Shown: positions 21,790 through 34,562, counted from the stretch's first letter. The stretch is DNA of 64,000 nucleotides from Stenopsyche tienmushanensis (GCA_008973525.1 WACJ01000057.1:372001-436000); one strand, 5' to 3'. Numbers and translations are program-made. The notes: generated from the sequence alone by a model not told the origin.

Positions 21790-22265
21790 CTTAATATCTA
21801 GGGTGTATAGGGTATTTTAATAAGGACGCTCAACTTTTAAATGTAAATAAAATAAGTTCTATGTGAGATATTCACTCAATTTTCTTTTTATTTAAAAGAA
21901 TATTTTATGGCAAAAATATTGAATATATCGTCGTTCAAATATCCACCGTGGCTTTGCTTGGTGGCACGTATTCGGGAGTTACAATATTCGATGAATCTGG
22001 TTAAATTTTCTGGATGGCGTTCGTTATTTTGATTTTGAGGGCATCAATTGTTTGCAGTTTATACGCATAGACCTTCGATTTAAGATAGCCCCAAAGGAAG
22101 AAGTCTAAAGGCGTTAAAACGCATGATTTCGGTGTTCAGTTTGCGTCGCCGACGCACGAGACAAGCGCGCACTCAAATCGCTCATGCAGAATGTCCATCG
22201 TAGCATGCGCTGTATATAATGACGTTCTATTGGAATTGCATGTTGTCGGTATCCATATTATTTAG
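21790..22265 (-). mobile_element. mariner-like pseudogene (FFLWGY lineage), C-terminal half
   Basis: The minus strand encodes ILHERFECALVS, then PKSCVLTPLDFFLWGYLK and SKVYAYKLQTIDALKIKI, ending EYVPPSKATVDI. LTPLDFF contains the third catalytic aspartate. A terminal repeat related to 19030 is seen at about 21803-21830 (GGGTATTTTAATAAGGACGC). Stop codons interrupt the frame. Confidence 0.8.
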
Positions 22266-22599
22266 TTTAGTTGCTATTCAAGAAGTTGCTTATCAGATAA
22301 GATCATTTTCTCGAAGAGGGCACTAAGTTTAAAAGGAAATTCTGATAATTTGCACACATTCTTCAACGCTATAACCTTCCATAATAATTTGCAATACACT
22401 ATTGAATCATTTACTGTCAATTAGACTAATATTGCTTTAACAACATGACTGCTATAACCTAAAAAACTTCAAGCATCATTGTTAAAAGACGCTATATTAT
22501 GTATTTAAGAGCACTTATCAACATATACTGGATAAACTAGAGAATTTCTTTAAATTCTTGTTAGAAAGAAGTTTGGCCCGAATGTGTTAAACTTGGTGG

Positions 22600-23440
22600 A
22601 GAAGGCGTTAATACTTTTTCTTAAAATGATGTTGATGAATTGCTCGAGGATATTCCCTTGAATGAAAAAGATATTATTGGTTTGATATGGCAGCGAAGAA
22701 ACAGAAGACGATATTGAAGTGTAAGAAACTCCTGCTCCCCTTTACTGTAAAGATTATACAAGAAGCTAGTCAAATTTGCAATCAATTTGAAAATCTATTT
22801 ATTGTAAACGACTGACATCAAAAAAATTAAGTAAAAAAATAATGCTTAAATCGTCGCAAGACTTTTTTGTGCGATTTTTGGTACATTCTATCACATTGAT
22901 TTGAAGTTATGCGGTTTTTAAAAATAATGGAACTTATTCCTCAGTTTTCTATGTAGCTCAAGTCTTTTTTATGGGAATCCCCGTTGGAGGTATATTATAC
23001 TAGCATATTATATTTTTAGCTAGCCGATTTAGCCGATAGCTAATTTTGAAATAATCGATTTTGTTTTATTGCATTTTTTTAAAAGTTTACATATTAAAGA
23101 ATATACTTTCCAAAAAAATTTCCAAAATTCTAATTATTTACGGAGTTATAGCTATTTTAGTGACGCTGCAACTAAGTCAGTCCTACGAGAATGAAATCTT
23201 TAAACGAGTTTTTCACGAAACTACTTTTTTCAATACGGTTGACATGATATCTTATGTTTTAATTAATTGATTTACTTTAAATTTGGTAAGAATCTTTTAA
23301 ATATAACCCTTTATTGTTTCTACCAGATTTATATCAAAATTTTATTTCTAAACTACTTTAAAAAATTTAAACCGTGAAAAAAATAAGGCCAAAAAATGAC
23401 TTTTTTGTAAAAAAAAAAGTCGGCATTATGTGAAAATATT
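22600..23440. repeat. Decayed DNA-element region, paralogue of 38106-38844
   Basis: Segments at 22845-22930 (TTTTTTGTGCGATTTTTGGT, GAAGTTATGCGGTTTTTAAA) and 23085-23275 (AGCTATTTTAGTGACGCTGC, GTTGACATGATATCTTATGT) match the interior of the element at 38106-38844 in opposite orientation. The termini are lost. Upstream, 22625-22700 can be read as NDVDELLEDIPLNEKDI, an acidic transposase-like start, which remains unproven. Confidence 0.55.
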
Positions 23441-23740
23441 TTTTAATTTTTTTATTTGATGTAGCAACTATAGCAACATATTTATTAATTAAGAATCATT
23501 TTTATTTTTTTTATTTTAGATCAATAGAAGGATTGAAATCGTGTCAACCATAAGACGCTCTTTTTTACCCCTTACACTATACCAGTTTTTTAAATTTGTT
23601 TTTATTTTTTAAAAGATATTAGCGAAAGACCATAATTGATAAAAATATGTTTTCCGCAGCTGACGTGTTAATAACATGTAAGACATATGGACTTCGCGCC
23701 AATTGGCATGATTGGCCAATAATGCATGACACGCCATTTG

Positions 23741-23766
23741 GCGTGCCCGGTTATTAAAGTGTTAAT
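23741..23766. mobile_element. piggyBac-like right terminus
   Basis: GCGTGCCCGGTTATTAAAGTGTTAA resembles the right end of the element at 2444-3096, ending in TTAA. It is preceded by ACGCCATTTGGCGTG, the same palindrome type as at 3014-3081. The matching left end was not located. Confidence 0.5.
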
Positions 23767-23911
23767 ATCCATTTAGTGATAAGAACTACAATTATCTTGT
23801 ATGATATCGAAGCATATGAGTTTCTCATATATGGACAACCGCCACACTGATCACAAATCAAAAGCGCCTATGACCCCCGCATATGACGCCTAGATATTTT
23901 CTCAAGTTATG

Positions 23912-24303
23912 TGTAATGCTGAGGCGGGGACGCTCTCGGGGGCAGAGTTCCCGGACGGCTCCCCGCCTCCACGTGCTCGTCGGGATGGCCGCGCTAACGC
24001 ACGGGTTCGTTCTTCTATCGAGCCTTGATGTTGCTGGACGAATGGATGGGAATAGACTCTCTTCTCTTAATAACTATTTATTCCACACGAGAGAGAGAGA
24101 GAGAGAGAGATCTGGCCGCAGGAGGGACAACCTCCCGCAGCCAAGGCTAACCGACAGACTCCCTCGACTCCCGCCTCCTGCGCGTCACTATCCAACCGGC
24201 AACGGTACACGCGCAAGAAGCGATCGGTCGGTACGCAGGTGCAATGTCTCCGTAGGGTCCACAAGAGATGGCGCTGTTAATCTGAGGAATTTAATCTGCT
24301 CAC
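23912..24303 (-). repeat. LTR copy, 5' part missing
   Basis: In the minus direction it ends ...CGCCTCAGCATTACA (the LTR 3' end) and includes the full 3' half with the GCTCCCCGCC and TCGTCCAGCAACATCA blocks. It breaks off after TTAATCTGAGG, lacking the TGTAGCGTGG start. The GA tract at 24091-24109 is the longest of the family. Confidence 0.75.
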
Positions 24304-25100
24304 ACTGAAAATTTTGCTTATTGATGAATTCATCCATTGTGAGATATGTGGCTTATATAATTTAAAAAAACGTCATGTGTAAACATTATATAGTGCTGAC
24401 ATCTAAGCGTCACAATTGGATAACCTTTTACATCATGTAATGTGTCTCGGATTATCTCTGATTTCCATTAATATCCTTATTGTGGTTTATAGCTATAATA
24501 TGGGATACATCTGGGATTCAAAATAAGACATTATTTTTACGTCCGTCTGGTATTTAAATCAAGTCCCCTTTGCCATATTCTGTCGCCAGTTGATTGAAAC
24601 CTTATATTTTCTATTGGCTGAGGACCCGCTCGCATTCTTTCTTTTTTCGGGTCACATTGTCTGGATTCGGTTTCGTCTGGCTTCGTCGGGCGGGAGTTGG
24701 AACGCTTAATTTTCTGAATGCAGTTACCATGACCGTGACCGACAGGACATTGCATTCCATTATACGAAAATTCAAAGGATCGCTAAGGTCACCCGAGGCC
24801 TCAATACCCCGTGCGAGATTCGGATAGTCCTGAAAAAGTCATAAATCAGACACATGCACGGATATTAGCATCGCGAGGCTTTCGCATGAATATGCATTCG
24901 GTATTCATTTGCAAAAGCTGTCAAATTTGAAATTCAATGCAAAATGGCGAGAGGTGATTGACCGGGTGCTTACTTCAATTTATTTAAAACCCTGCTCATA
25001 CTGTATCATTATCCTTTGCTACTGAAAAACACGATGGAAATATAATATGCGCCAAATATACTAGTAAAACTATTTCGTTTAATATTTTATTGTTGCATTG
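24304..25100. other. Unassigned region
   Basis: The 24537-24830 stretch stays open in several frames and is GC-richer than its surroundings, but no known protein motif is visible. No repeat ends were seen. Confidence 0.35.
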
Positions 25101-25129
25101 TCATTTATGAATCCGTGGAAACGCTTTTT

Positions 25130-26600
25130 TTCGATCCTCTCCGGAACAAGACTTCAGGCTCTGAAGCCATGAGGTCCAATCAAGAGGGCATGGTTATGAA
25201 CAGGTTATATAGCTCGGATGCCGACTCACAGAGTCTTTTTGTGTCATATATCGGGACCGAGTGGCAGTAGACCCATCAGAATTGGTGGGACATGATCTTG
25301 GTCAAGCTCCATGCGAGACAGAACATGTTCAACTTAGTGACTCTAATAAGGTCGTATTTTGCGAATCAATGTATCGTCAGAAAACAGCATGGGCTGTCTC
25401 TCGCTGTTGGTGAAGGCTGTTGGTCAAGGACCCACTTCGAGACCCTGGCTAGTGACGCCCTGGAGAGGATCAGTAATGAAGTCGCAGTGTCTCCTCCTCA
25501 AGGGGCGGCTGTTGCGATCTTCCGGTATACACATGAAATTCCTTGTCAAAAACGGTGAAACCCCGGTAATCGATGACAGGGAAATCCCGATAGAGGTGGA
25601 TGCCACCTCTCATGTTTCTTCCCCTCGGTTAGACACCATCTGAGATATCGCTGGATCGTCACGGATCACTGGACGTCTCAATTCCTCAAAGAACACGGGC
25701 GATTTAAGGCCTCGTTGATTAGGTTTGGGCTTTTCGGAGTGTTCATGCGGAGATCGGTTCATGGCGCAGACCATGTTCTATGGATATGTTCGGGCATGGC
25801 GTTCCTTCGTTATGTCAGTGGTTCGAGATTCGGACCGCTTGGACACGGAAACCCAATTGTTACTCCTTCTAATTTTAGGACATTTAGTAAAAGTGTTGTG
25901 GAAAAATGCATCCCTGGGGCTTTCTACGATTTCTGATGGGTCGTAGATGCCCTTCCTAGCCGCCAGTAACAATTAATGGGCTCAATTTGGCCGCGAGTGA
26001 GACTCAAAACTCTCCGGAGGAGGAGAGTATTCTTGCACACATTTTGCAACAAATTTAAATCCATAGTTTTGTACCATATTGTGCACTTTGTGAACGGGTT
26101 GATATGGTCCCGAATAGCGGGATCAACACACAGCTTGGGTCAGAGGAGGGTCCCCATGTTTTTGTTTCGAGACCCACCAGAAGATCTTGTCTACGCTGAG
26201 ATAGAAAGTTAGACATAGACGCCGCACGTCTGGACTTGAAGCGAGGAGGCTTAGGACAAATGTAAATGACGGCATGCATTCACTGTTGGTCCTAATGGTT
26301 TTCGGGTGGGTATTTCACTCTACGGTGCCCACCAATAAAACCTCATAGGTGGTGGCAATCATACGCCAGTGGGTAACAATCGAACTCTTGGGGTAATGAT
26401 GTACATAGAGTAGATATGGGCGAAAGCAACCTCGGCGGTTTGCTCAACAAACGCTACTGGGGTAGCCCAGCTAACATGAGTTAGATGCGCAGCTTACTCT
26501 GTGCTGTATACTCGTAAAGTGGTATGTAGAACTGCTGATTACAGAAGAAGCAGGAGGACTTTATGCAAAAGGCGACATCACTATCTTCAGCAGTTTAGTG
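25130..26600 (+). mobile_element. LINE-A / LINE-B composite
   Basis: 25145-25290 matches 43135-43290 (GAAGCCATGAGGTCCAATCA; GACCGAGTGGCAGTAGACCC, the SGPSGSRPI motif of a LINE ORF2 tail). 25690-25985 is a LINE-B piece: CSCGDRFMAQTMF-like, frame-shifted, then the VSGSRFGPLGH block. 26290-26600 is the LINE-A 3'UTR, with GGGTAACAATCGAACTCTTG, GCCCAGCTAACATGAGTT and GCAGCTTACTCTGTGCTG. The order LINE-A coding tail, LINE-B, LINE-A 3'UTR suggests insertion or rearrangement. Confidence 0.7.
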
Positions 26601-29273
26601 CATACAGGGAAGAATGGCGTCTCCGTGGCTAGATACTACGAATGACCGAAACTAATATAAGTATCATGGAGAAAGGAACCCCTTGCAGTCCGTCATCAGC
26701 TGCAGCATCCTTCAAACTGAGCTTGGAATCATGGTGACAGTGACTTCGTGTTAGTAGTCCTTTTTATATTTTTAGTTTACCTTATTCCCTCCTTTTCTCC
26801 ATCGCACCTTCGGTTGCACGCAGTCTGAAGTTAATCTTCCTCTTGTAGTCTCGTTTCCTTTAGAGGGCGCGAATTGAAAAGGATGGGCGCCTGGAAGCTC
26901 ACACACTACACACTATAAACGATTCTCCTCTTTTCAATCAGCTACAAGTTGGAGTTTCACTTTTCATGACGTTCAAGTCAATTTGCCCTACCACGTTTAT
27001 AGTAGTTTCACTTTAAAAAAAAGAAAAATTAAGATAAATGTAATATCTTTTTCGGTTTCATCAAAAGATTTTGTTATACACAGAAAGAGCGGCAGGGAAA
27101 CTATTTTAAAAATGAATAAAACAAACAATATAGGAGATATCAGCTTAATTACTTTTTCTATTTTACAAAAAAAAAAAAAAATTTTCGTCGCTGCAGATAT
27201 TTATATACTATAATACTTTGATGTGATTCGTATTTATATTACAGGACGAATACAAAAAATCTGAATCCCGTATCTATTATATTCACATCATCTCATTATT
27301 AGAGTCGAGGTGTAGTAAATACACCACCGGTAGGGAAAGGCTAATATAACAGTTTGAAAAACATATACGTACATCGTGCTGGTGAGGTTTACGATTTTCG
27401 TTAGATAAAAAATTCAATCCCGAATTTTTCGGGATTACGTCTACTAGTCCCGGGATTCATGAAGCGCCTAAAATTGTCCGGGATCCAGAGATCCCGGAAT
27501 TGGATTCCCTACTCACGACTCGATAGCAGAACGAACCCGCGTGCGAGTGCAACATCTGGAAGCTGCCCGGGGATAGCATTAAACACACATTTATATTAAC
27601 AACGCTGTATAATAATATGTGCACCTCAATGCTGAAAAAAATATTTTAGGCGATTTTCGTAGACGTGCGGTCTGTCTTTAGCTCAAATAAGGCGGTTGTA
27701 TAATATATCTTCAATTTCCTCCGTGACATTTCTCAATTTTCTTTTTGAATTCAACGGAAACGACTGGACAGTTTCACCAAGATTGAACGTTTTGTTTTTG
27801 CCCCATCCCCTCCCCCCCCGCTACAATAGGGCGGAGAAGAAAAAAAATCCAATATCCTTTTGTAATTGAGATTTTTGCTTTGATAAGGGTCACTTCACAA
27901 GTAAATAAACGCACGACATGGTTTTATTTAAGGAACTCGGCTCGAGTATTGAATTTGTCATTTTTTTCTCCTCTCCCATTCACTTTCTATTCTCTTTGAT
28001 TTTGTATAAATTGATTCGTTTTCGTGTATGTGCTTGATCGTTCTTTGTTTTTTGAGTGTTTCGAATTTTGATAAGTTCTTGCTATTCAATATACATTTGT
28101 GGCATATCGAAGACTGCTTCGGACACATTTCTATCACTATAACATGTGAAACAACATATTTGATCGAGGATGTAATATTCTAAATTGGAAAAAATTAATA
28201 AGACTTATCCTCTATTTTATATCACCTTGCCTTAATAGTATTATTTTTTTTCGTTCCGGTTCAGTTTCAAAATATATATCGGTTTGGTTCATTTTTGTGC
28301 GCACCGCGTAAAAGTGAAACCACGCAAGTGGAGACCGCGTATTTAAAGGGGCGAGAATGAACATTCAATCTATTGAAATTAAGTATAACGTTTGCCTTAA
28401 TTTAGGTCGATTGATTCAAAATAGATTTATATGAGTAGTTGGTGCGGGCGGTGGCAGATGTATGAGGTAATTATATCACTCCAAAAATCAATTTACTCTC
28501 TTATTTAAATATTTTTTCCTCCATGCTTGTACATCAATTTGTTGCTCGTTTTAAAATGTATATATGTAATATAACAGCTCAGGATGAAAGATGAACTTCT
28601 TCACGCGAAATTGGCTATAAGCCCTTTATTGCCAAATAAATTCAAACAAGGATGATCATAACGATATCGATTATGGTCGAGGGGTTACATCCCGGGCATA
28701 TTGTGTGTCAACACATTTGGAATGCCCGAGGAAAACGCTCCAGCAATGTAATTATTATAATTCACGATCCGGCATGACGATACCACATCATCAGGTCGTA
28801 TCCATGCAATTGGGCGCGGAGATATCATTAAGAGGGCAGCGCAGCCTCCATCACAAGTGTCATTAAAAGTATTAAATTTTGCCACCGAATTACATCGCAG
28901 CATCAGATGTAATCTCTCCAAAGGCATTTTGTACGCCTTCGAGAACTTTACAATCAAATTTACAATAATAAAAACTGGACACCTGTCATTAGCGAACATT
29001 ATGCGGGAGCTTACCTGGATTGGGAGAACGACCTGGCCGTATTTCAATAACCTCAAATTGGGTGGCTTGAAATAATACTGCTTCGATACTATTAAATAAT
29101 TCAATTAAAATACCATCAAATTTAAATCTGCGAATGAATTAAGCTCATGACAATGTAAAGAGTTTGCAGGGCTTGTCAGATCAAGTGTTACTAATATTAA
29201 TTTCATAACAGCTCTCTAGTCACTGATACGAACGACAAGTGCGCCAATTTATGTGCGCCAGACTTATTTCTAG
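26601..29273. other. Unassigned region with TCCCGGGAT-rich patch
   Basis: At 27415-27515 the motif CCCGGGAT or its variants recur four to five times (CCCGAATTTTTCGGGATT, TCCCGGGATTCATG, CCGGGATCCAGAGATCCCGG), like the subterminal repeats of hAT elements. At 27520-27575 there is a short LTR-family-related piece (ACGAACCCGCGTGCGAGTG). A 139-codon open frame lies at 29104-28685 on the minus strand without recognisable motifs. No gene can be supported. Confidence 0.4.
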
Positions 29274-29640
29274 AATAGATGGGAATAGATGGGCGTCAAA
29301 TAGAAAGACTCTCTTATCTAAATAACTATTTATTCCACACGAGAGAGAGAACGAGAGATCTGGCTGCAGGAGGGACGACTTCCCGTAGTCAAGGCTAACT
29401 GATGACTCTCCCCGACTCTCGCCTCCTGCGCGTCACTACCCAACCGGCAACGGTGCACACGCAAGAAGCGATCTGTCGGTATGGAGGTGCAATGTCTCCG
29501 CAGGGCCACAAGAGATGGCGCTGTTAAAGTAACACATTGCACCTGAAGAGAGACGGAAGATGTCGCTGTTAAACTGGCGAATTAAATCTGCTCAGATTAA
29601 CAGCGCTACTACGTGGGGATGATAAATCGCCCACGCTACA
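29274..29640 (-). repeat. LTR copy, 3' part missing
   Basis: The minus strand starts at 29640 with TGTAGCGTGGGCGATTTATC and runs through the whole 5' half to the TCTATTCCCATC block near 29280. The last ~100 bases of the LTR are absent. The CT tract here is interrupted (CTCTCGTTCTCTCTC). Confidence 0.8.
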
Positions 29641-30819
29641 CTTGTATAAAACAAGATTTCCAAAAAAGAGTAAAGATTTTACAGCTGTTCCTCTCTCTCA
29701 AGATAAATCCAAATAGTTTAATAAATAAATAAGTAGTATAATAACAACAACATTAACGTTTTATTTTATGTAGATAAGGGAGGAGCACGCGTTCGCCTTA
29801 GAGGCGTCATCCTACCCTTCTCGGAATAATTGTTGCGGGTTTCAAATAAGGTAGTTTCTGTACTTTTATCCAGTTCCTGATTAATTCAATTTATTTAATA
29901 ATACCGTATAATAATCATCATTATTTTACGGCAAAAAAGAATTGATCTTTTATTTGGGATTTTTTGGACGACGTTCGCTTTAAAACCAATTTTTTACAAC
30001 TTCCTTATTTTTCGTAATATATTTGGGGGAGAAAAGTTGTTTCCTCCGGGAGACGTCGAGTCAAGAGCCAAGGCTTAAAACCTGGCTGAATAGACATTAG
30101 TGACAATTTATGGCCGCGTTTAGTAACTTCCCTTACGTATTCTTTTGAAAACAGTTACTCCGAAGACTCCGTAATCGATTGCCAATTTTCCTAATCAATT
30201 AGACCGCCATGAAATGAAATAATCTATTTAAACAATCAATTTTATCGACATATATATATTTTTGGCTTTTTTACCCGATAATTTCCTGGCCCTTTCGCCG
30301 TAAGCAGGGCGAAATTAATTTCCTCGCAGAGGGCAATCGTTTTTCCATCGTCACCGTTTTAATTTCCTCCAGCCCAAATTCTTCCACCGGTCCCGGCGGT
30401 CTGAGAAGTTGCGACGGCGCAAACTCACCCCTTCTGGTGCATCGCCACTTCTGTTTCCACAGCCCTCAGGGGTAAAAACAATAATTTCACGGAAGGCGCA
30501 CAAACTGCGAGGCCCAATCTGCATTCGCCATCGCCTTATTTCCTACTCGTGCAACTTCGGCAAGGCCCTTATTACATTGGTGTATTGCATTTGCATAATT
30601 GGTGCATCAGAATTCCGCCATTAAAACAAGTCAGCGGCTTTCACGTACCGATTCTAACTTATCCGAAGCGCCCAAGTTAAACGAAGCCGGACACAATTTG
30701 TAAAGTGGACGTGGTCCCAAAACTACCAAAGGTCATGACGCTTGGTTATTACGTCAATTTCTAATATCGACCTTATAAACACTTCCAAAAGCTCAAAAAC
30801 AAATTAGAATAAACATGTA
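29641..30819. other. Unassigned region
   Basis: 29985-30060 contains GGGGGAGAAAAGTTGTTTCCTC, repeated at 39410-39440 next to repeat C. The remainder is moderately GC and apparently single-copy within the window. No exon was recognised. Confidence 0.4.
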
Positions 30820-31741
30820 TTAGGGTGTCCCATAAGTTTCTTTCGTTTTCATATTAAGAAAAAAATAAACAATAATTTATATTACATCAAAATTTATTGA
30901 ATAATATATTATCCATTCTGTTCTATTACCTTTCTCTATCTCTTCGGAAGCTTAATAATTCCTTCTTGCCAAAATTTACCAGGTTTGTTGGCAAAATATT
31001 AATCAAGGTACATTTTTATATTATTTTTTGAATTAAAATTTTTACCACGTAAAGAATTTTTTAATGAAAGAAATAAACAATAATATGAAGGGACAATGTC
31101 CGGAGAGTATGGAGGATGAGGTAAAACATCCTAGTCAAATGATAATAATTTATTTCTGACGAGCAAAGACACATGAGGCATGGCGTTATCGTAATGAAAA
31201 ACAACTTGTCTGTTCGCTAATTCTGGCCGTTTTTTGGCAATTGCATCCTTTAGATTGTCTAGTTGGAAACAATATTTTGTTGAATTGATTGGTTTACCTT
31301 GCTGAAGTAGCTCATAATAAACTACCCCCTTCCAGTACCACCAAATGCATAGCAAAAATTTTTTTAGATTTAGACCAGGTTTAGCTACAGTTAAAGTTTC
31401 TATACCCTTTGTCCAAGATCGTTTACGTTGGATATTCTCATAGAGTATCCAACTTTCATCTCCAGTGACAAGTCTCTTCAAAAAAGGTTGGCTATTATGT
31501 CGTCGGAGAAGAAGATCGCATGTTGAAATACGCTGAAGTTTATTTGAGTCAGTCAGTTCATGAGGAAGCCACACATCTGAACGATTGATGTAGCCTAATT
31601 TTATCAGATGATTATGGACAAATGTTCGTGGAATTTCCAACTTGTTAGCTATTTCGCAAACAGTATATCGCGGGTTTTCTTCAACCATGGATATGATTAG
31701 ATCTGTGTTCATTTGCGAAAGAAACTTATGGGACAACCCAA
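30820..31741 (-). mobile_element. mariner element, 922 bp, TA-flanked, inactive
   Basis: The termini TTAGGGTGTCCCATAAGTTT (30820) and its near-exact inverse ending at 31741 are flanked by TA at 30818-30819 and 31742-31743. A 201-codon frame runs on the minus strand from within the terminal repeat at 31736: IANKLEIPRTFVHNHLIKLG (second helix-turn-helix), WLPHELTDS, LVTGDESWILYEN (first catalytic D), CIWWYWKGVVYYELLQ, VVFHYDNAMPHVS (second D). A TAG stop follows LLSFD. After it DVLPHPPYSPDIVPSYYCLF continues in frame, but the third catalytic aspartate is tyrosine (SYY for SDY). About 350 bases are missing compared with a 1.28-kb mariner, mostly the N-terminus. It cannot encode active transposase. 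Confidence 0.93.
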
Positions 31742-32368
31742 TATCAAATATAAGGCGTATTTGGTGTCACATTTTCTGACACCAAATGATATTGAAGCTC
31801 TTGCTTCATTCAATACGCTGGGATACACAATTAATTAAATTTATATGTATTCGAATGAAATATAACCATTTGAAATTTATTACAATATTCAAGTATGCAT
31901 TGAATTAAAATTAAAGCCCTGATGTTGCAAGCACGATGCACTTAAGGCGTGTTCTGAAAATCTTAAGAAATCGCTATAAACTAAAGCAAATTAAATTCTA
32001 TGCAAGGGACGTGAAACGTGGACATGCGGGGTGCAAGGGGAGGCTCTAGGAAAATTTATTCGGAAATGGAAAGCCTTTGAAAAGGCTCAGGTAGGAGACG
32101 AGTATCCTGCGATGTCCTATCTCGTGGGCCGCTGCCTTGGCGGAAATTAAATTTTACAAATATACAACTGGCATGAGCTTTAATGTACTTTATTGAAAGA
32201 TTCACGAGTAGAAAACTACGGATGTAAATGCGAGTCATAGAAATGAGAAAACATAAGTATTTTGCCGGTAATTATGCATCCTGTGTAACGTCATAGGAAG
32301 ACGTTCCATTGATCAAAGAAATAATGTTGTTTGTCAGCCTGAATTGGTAAATTAGAAATGGCTAATTC
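31742..32368. other. Unassigned region
   Basis: AT-rich spacer between the mariner and the next LTR. No exon or repeat boundary was seen. Confidence 0.45.
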
Positions 32369-32728
32369 ATGCCGTTCTTCTATCGGGCCGGTGATGTTGC
32401 TGGACGAATGGATGGGAATAGACGGGCGTCGAATAGAAAGACTCTCTTCTCTAAACAACTATTTATTCCACACGAGAGAGAGAGAGAGATCTGGCTGCAG
32501 GAGGAACGACTTCCCGCAGCCAAGGCTAACCGACGACTCTCCCGACTCCCGCCTCCTGCGCGTCATTACCCGACCGGCAACGGTGCACACACAAGAAGCG
32601 ATCCGTCGGTATGCAGGTTCAATGTCTCCGCAGGGCCACAAGAGATGGCGCTGTTAAAATAACACATTACACCTGGAGAGAGATGGAGGATGTCTACTAC
32701 GTGAGGATGGTAAATCGCCTATGCTACA
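32369..32728 (-). repeat. LTR copy with internal deletion
   Basis: The minus strand begins at 32728 with TGTAGCATAGGCGATTTACC and reaches the TTGATGTTGC-like block and the GATAGAAGAACG region. About 45 bases around CGCTGTTAATCTGAGCAGAT are missing compared with 29274-29640. The GA tract lies at 32475-32489. The 3' end is truncated near 32369. Confidence 0.8.
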
Positions 32729-32787
32729 ATATCATTCAGTTTAGGCCTCAATAAGTTGCTTATCATCGATCTACAGCGCTTGATCTA

Positions 32788-32826
32788 ACAAATTTTGAGC
32801 ATCCCTATTAAAAGAACCTGTGTAAT
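32788..32826 (-). mobile_element. mariner terminal repeat remnant (FFLWGY lineage)
   Basis: AAATTTTGAGCATCCCTATT followed by AAAAGAACCTGTGTA is the inverse of the terminal repeat at 19030. It is preceded by GGCCTCAATAAGTTGCTTATC, shared with 22295-22310. The coding part is lost. Confidence 0.5.
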
Positions 32827-33889
32827 AATGGTACTTGATAAATAATATGGTATAAAAATGCCATTGATACGATTCAATATGGGGATCAATGAATTATTTA
32901 CAAATCAGTTTCATTAATCAGACCCAAGAGATTAATACATTTAAATATTATTGGAAGTAATATTATATTACTACCCCTTGTGAATTTATGGGCTTCCCCT
33001 TCGCGACTTATTTTACACGCACGTTAGAACATAATACGTTCATAATTCGGACGTTATATACATCGAAATATAAAACAACACCCGATTGAAACCGTTCAAG
33101 TTATTTCACAAAGCGAATTTCTCGCCAAGATGTAAGCAAATTCTTTCGAATCCCTGGCATCCACCTTTTTTATGGGGACCAGAATAATTGGCATTTTTTC
33201 AAAGGGTCAGAATATTTTTGTCATCAAAGTAAGAAAATAATAGAACCGCCTACGCCTCCAACAAAAATATTTCGATTTATTTATTTTTAACCCTTGAAGC
33301 GTCGCCTTAATGACTTCTCGGCGGGCGGCTAACGAGTGCCCACAAATAAAGGAATCGTGTGATTAGCCACATTTTTTTAATATAAAACAAGTCGAGCTTT
33401 CGTGTGAGCAAAAGCTGCCACTTTCCGGGGCAAGTTTTTGGATCCACAAAGCTGTAAAATTAGCAAAGCGTTAGACAGGCGGAGTACGTATGAATATCTC
33501 GAGGAGCTTGGCGAAAAATCAGCAGACTCTCGCGGACTTGTCAGACTGAAACAATTTTCCAGCCCGTGGTAATTCTTCCGCCCGCGGCAGACACTTAAGT
33601 AAATAAGTCCAGTAATTACGGTGCCAGAACTTCTGCTGCTCACAGAACTTCGGGGCTGACGTCGTGAGGGGCTCCCTCAAAAGCTTCCGACGGCGAGATG
33701 AATCTTTATGAAAGAATAGGAGCCTCAATTTCACTTGCGCTGTTGAACTTTAGAGCTTTGTCGCAAAAATATTATTAGAAGTTCCAGAATAAAATATATT
33801 TTTAATTTGTAACAGCATACAAATATAACGATCCTAAAACAAACTGGAAAAACCACCCTTATTTAGAAAAACATAAATTACATAGTTTT
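32827..33889. other. Unassigned region, probably single-copy
   Basis: 33100-33760 is richer in GC than its flanks and open in more than one frame on the minus strand, but no protein motif is recognisable. It could be conserved non-coding DNA. Confidence 0.35.
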
Positions 33890-34560
33890 ATTCGAAATAC
33901 ATTTATTCCATCGGATAGGAAGCGTCATGATTCCGTCATGAAAATCAGTTGCGTACGTATTGTTTGACCCCAGCGTTGCCTTAAAATCGTTGCCCTTCTA
34001 ATGCCCTTTTCAATGGATTAAACATACAGATAACAGACGACAGACAGCGACGATCATAATGTGCGATCCCATTTCGACGAAGAGGAGAGGAGACGAGGTT
34101 TCTGCAGGGAAACCAGCTTCAGATTATTGCACCCGAGGGTGCGGCGAGGAGAAAAGATAAAGGTTCAAGCTGAATTCAAAGGAATATTACCGCGGGTTCA
34201 ATACCACCACGAGTCATTTGTAGTACCTAGCCACGGGGACGAGACACCGTTCGAAAAACCTATGCCTAGGCTGTTGAGGATAGTGATGAGGCTTTGACAC
34301 GGTCTCCACCAACTACTTTAATCGCCTGTTCTACACACCCTTTTATAGGTGCGCAGCACAAGGTGACCTGCGTACTCAACTCATGTTAGCTGGGCTACCC
34401 CAGATGCGTTTGATGAACAAACCGACGAGGCTACTTTCGCGCACCTCTAATCCACATCATTACCCCAAGGATTCAACCGTTGCCTACGGGCGTATGGTTG
34501 GCTCCCCCCCCCCCGGGCTTTTATGGTCTGTAAGGTGGTTGTTCTCAGTATAATTGGGTG
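33890..34560 (-). mobile_element. LINE-A 3' end
   Basis: Same tail as 10511-10990 and 41340-41770 in the same orientation: TTCCATCGGATAGGAAGCGT, TTGCCCTTCTAATGCC, CATGTTAGCTGGGCTACCCC, GCGTTTGATGAACAAACCGA. The segment GAGACACCGTTCGAAAAACC is shared with 41440-41460. A run of 11 C sits at 34504-34514. Confidence 0.75.
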
Positions 34561-34562
34561 AG

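Noticed and set aside
23883..24308. 141-codon frame rich in Arg/Ser
   Set aside because: Lies within an LTR copy; the RERERERS stretch is the GA microsatellite.
24594..24827. Overlapping open frames on both strands, GC-richer than neighbours
   Set aside because: No recognisable domain, no splice logic and no start context; openness on both strands fits composition.
28685..29104. 139-codon minus-strand frame
   Set aside because: No known motif, no clear splice sites or promoter. Long, but not enough to call a gene.
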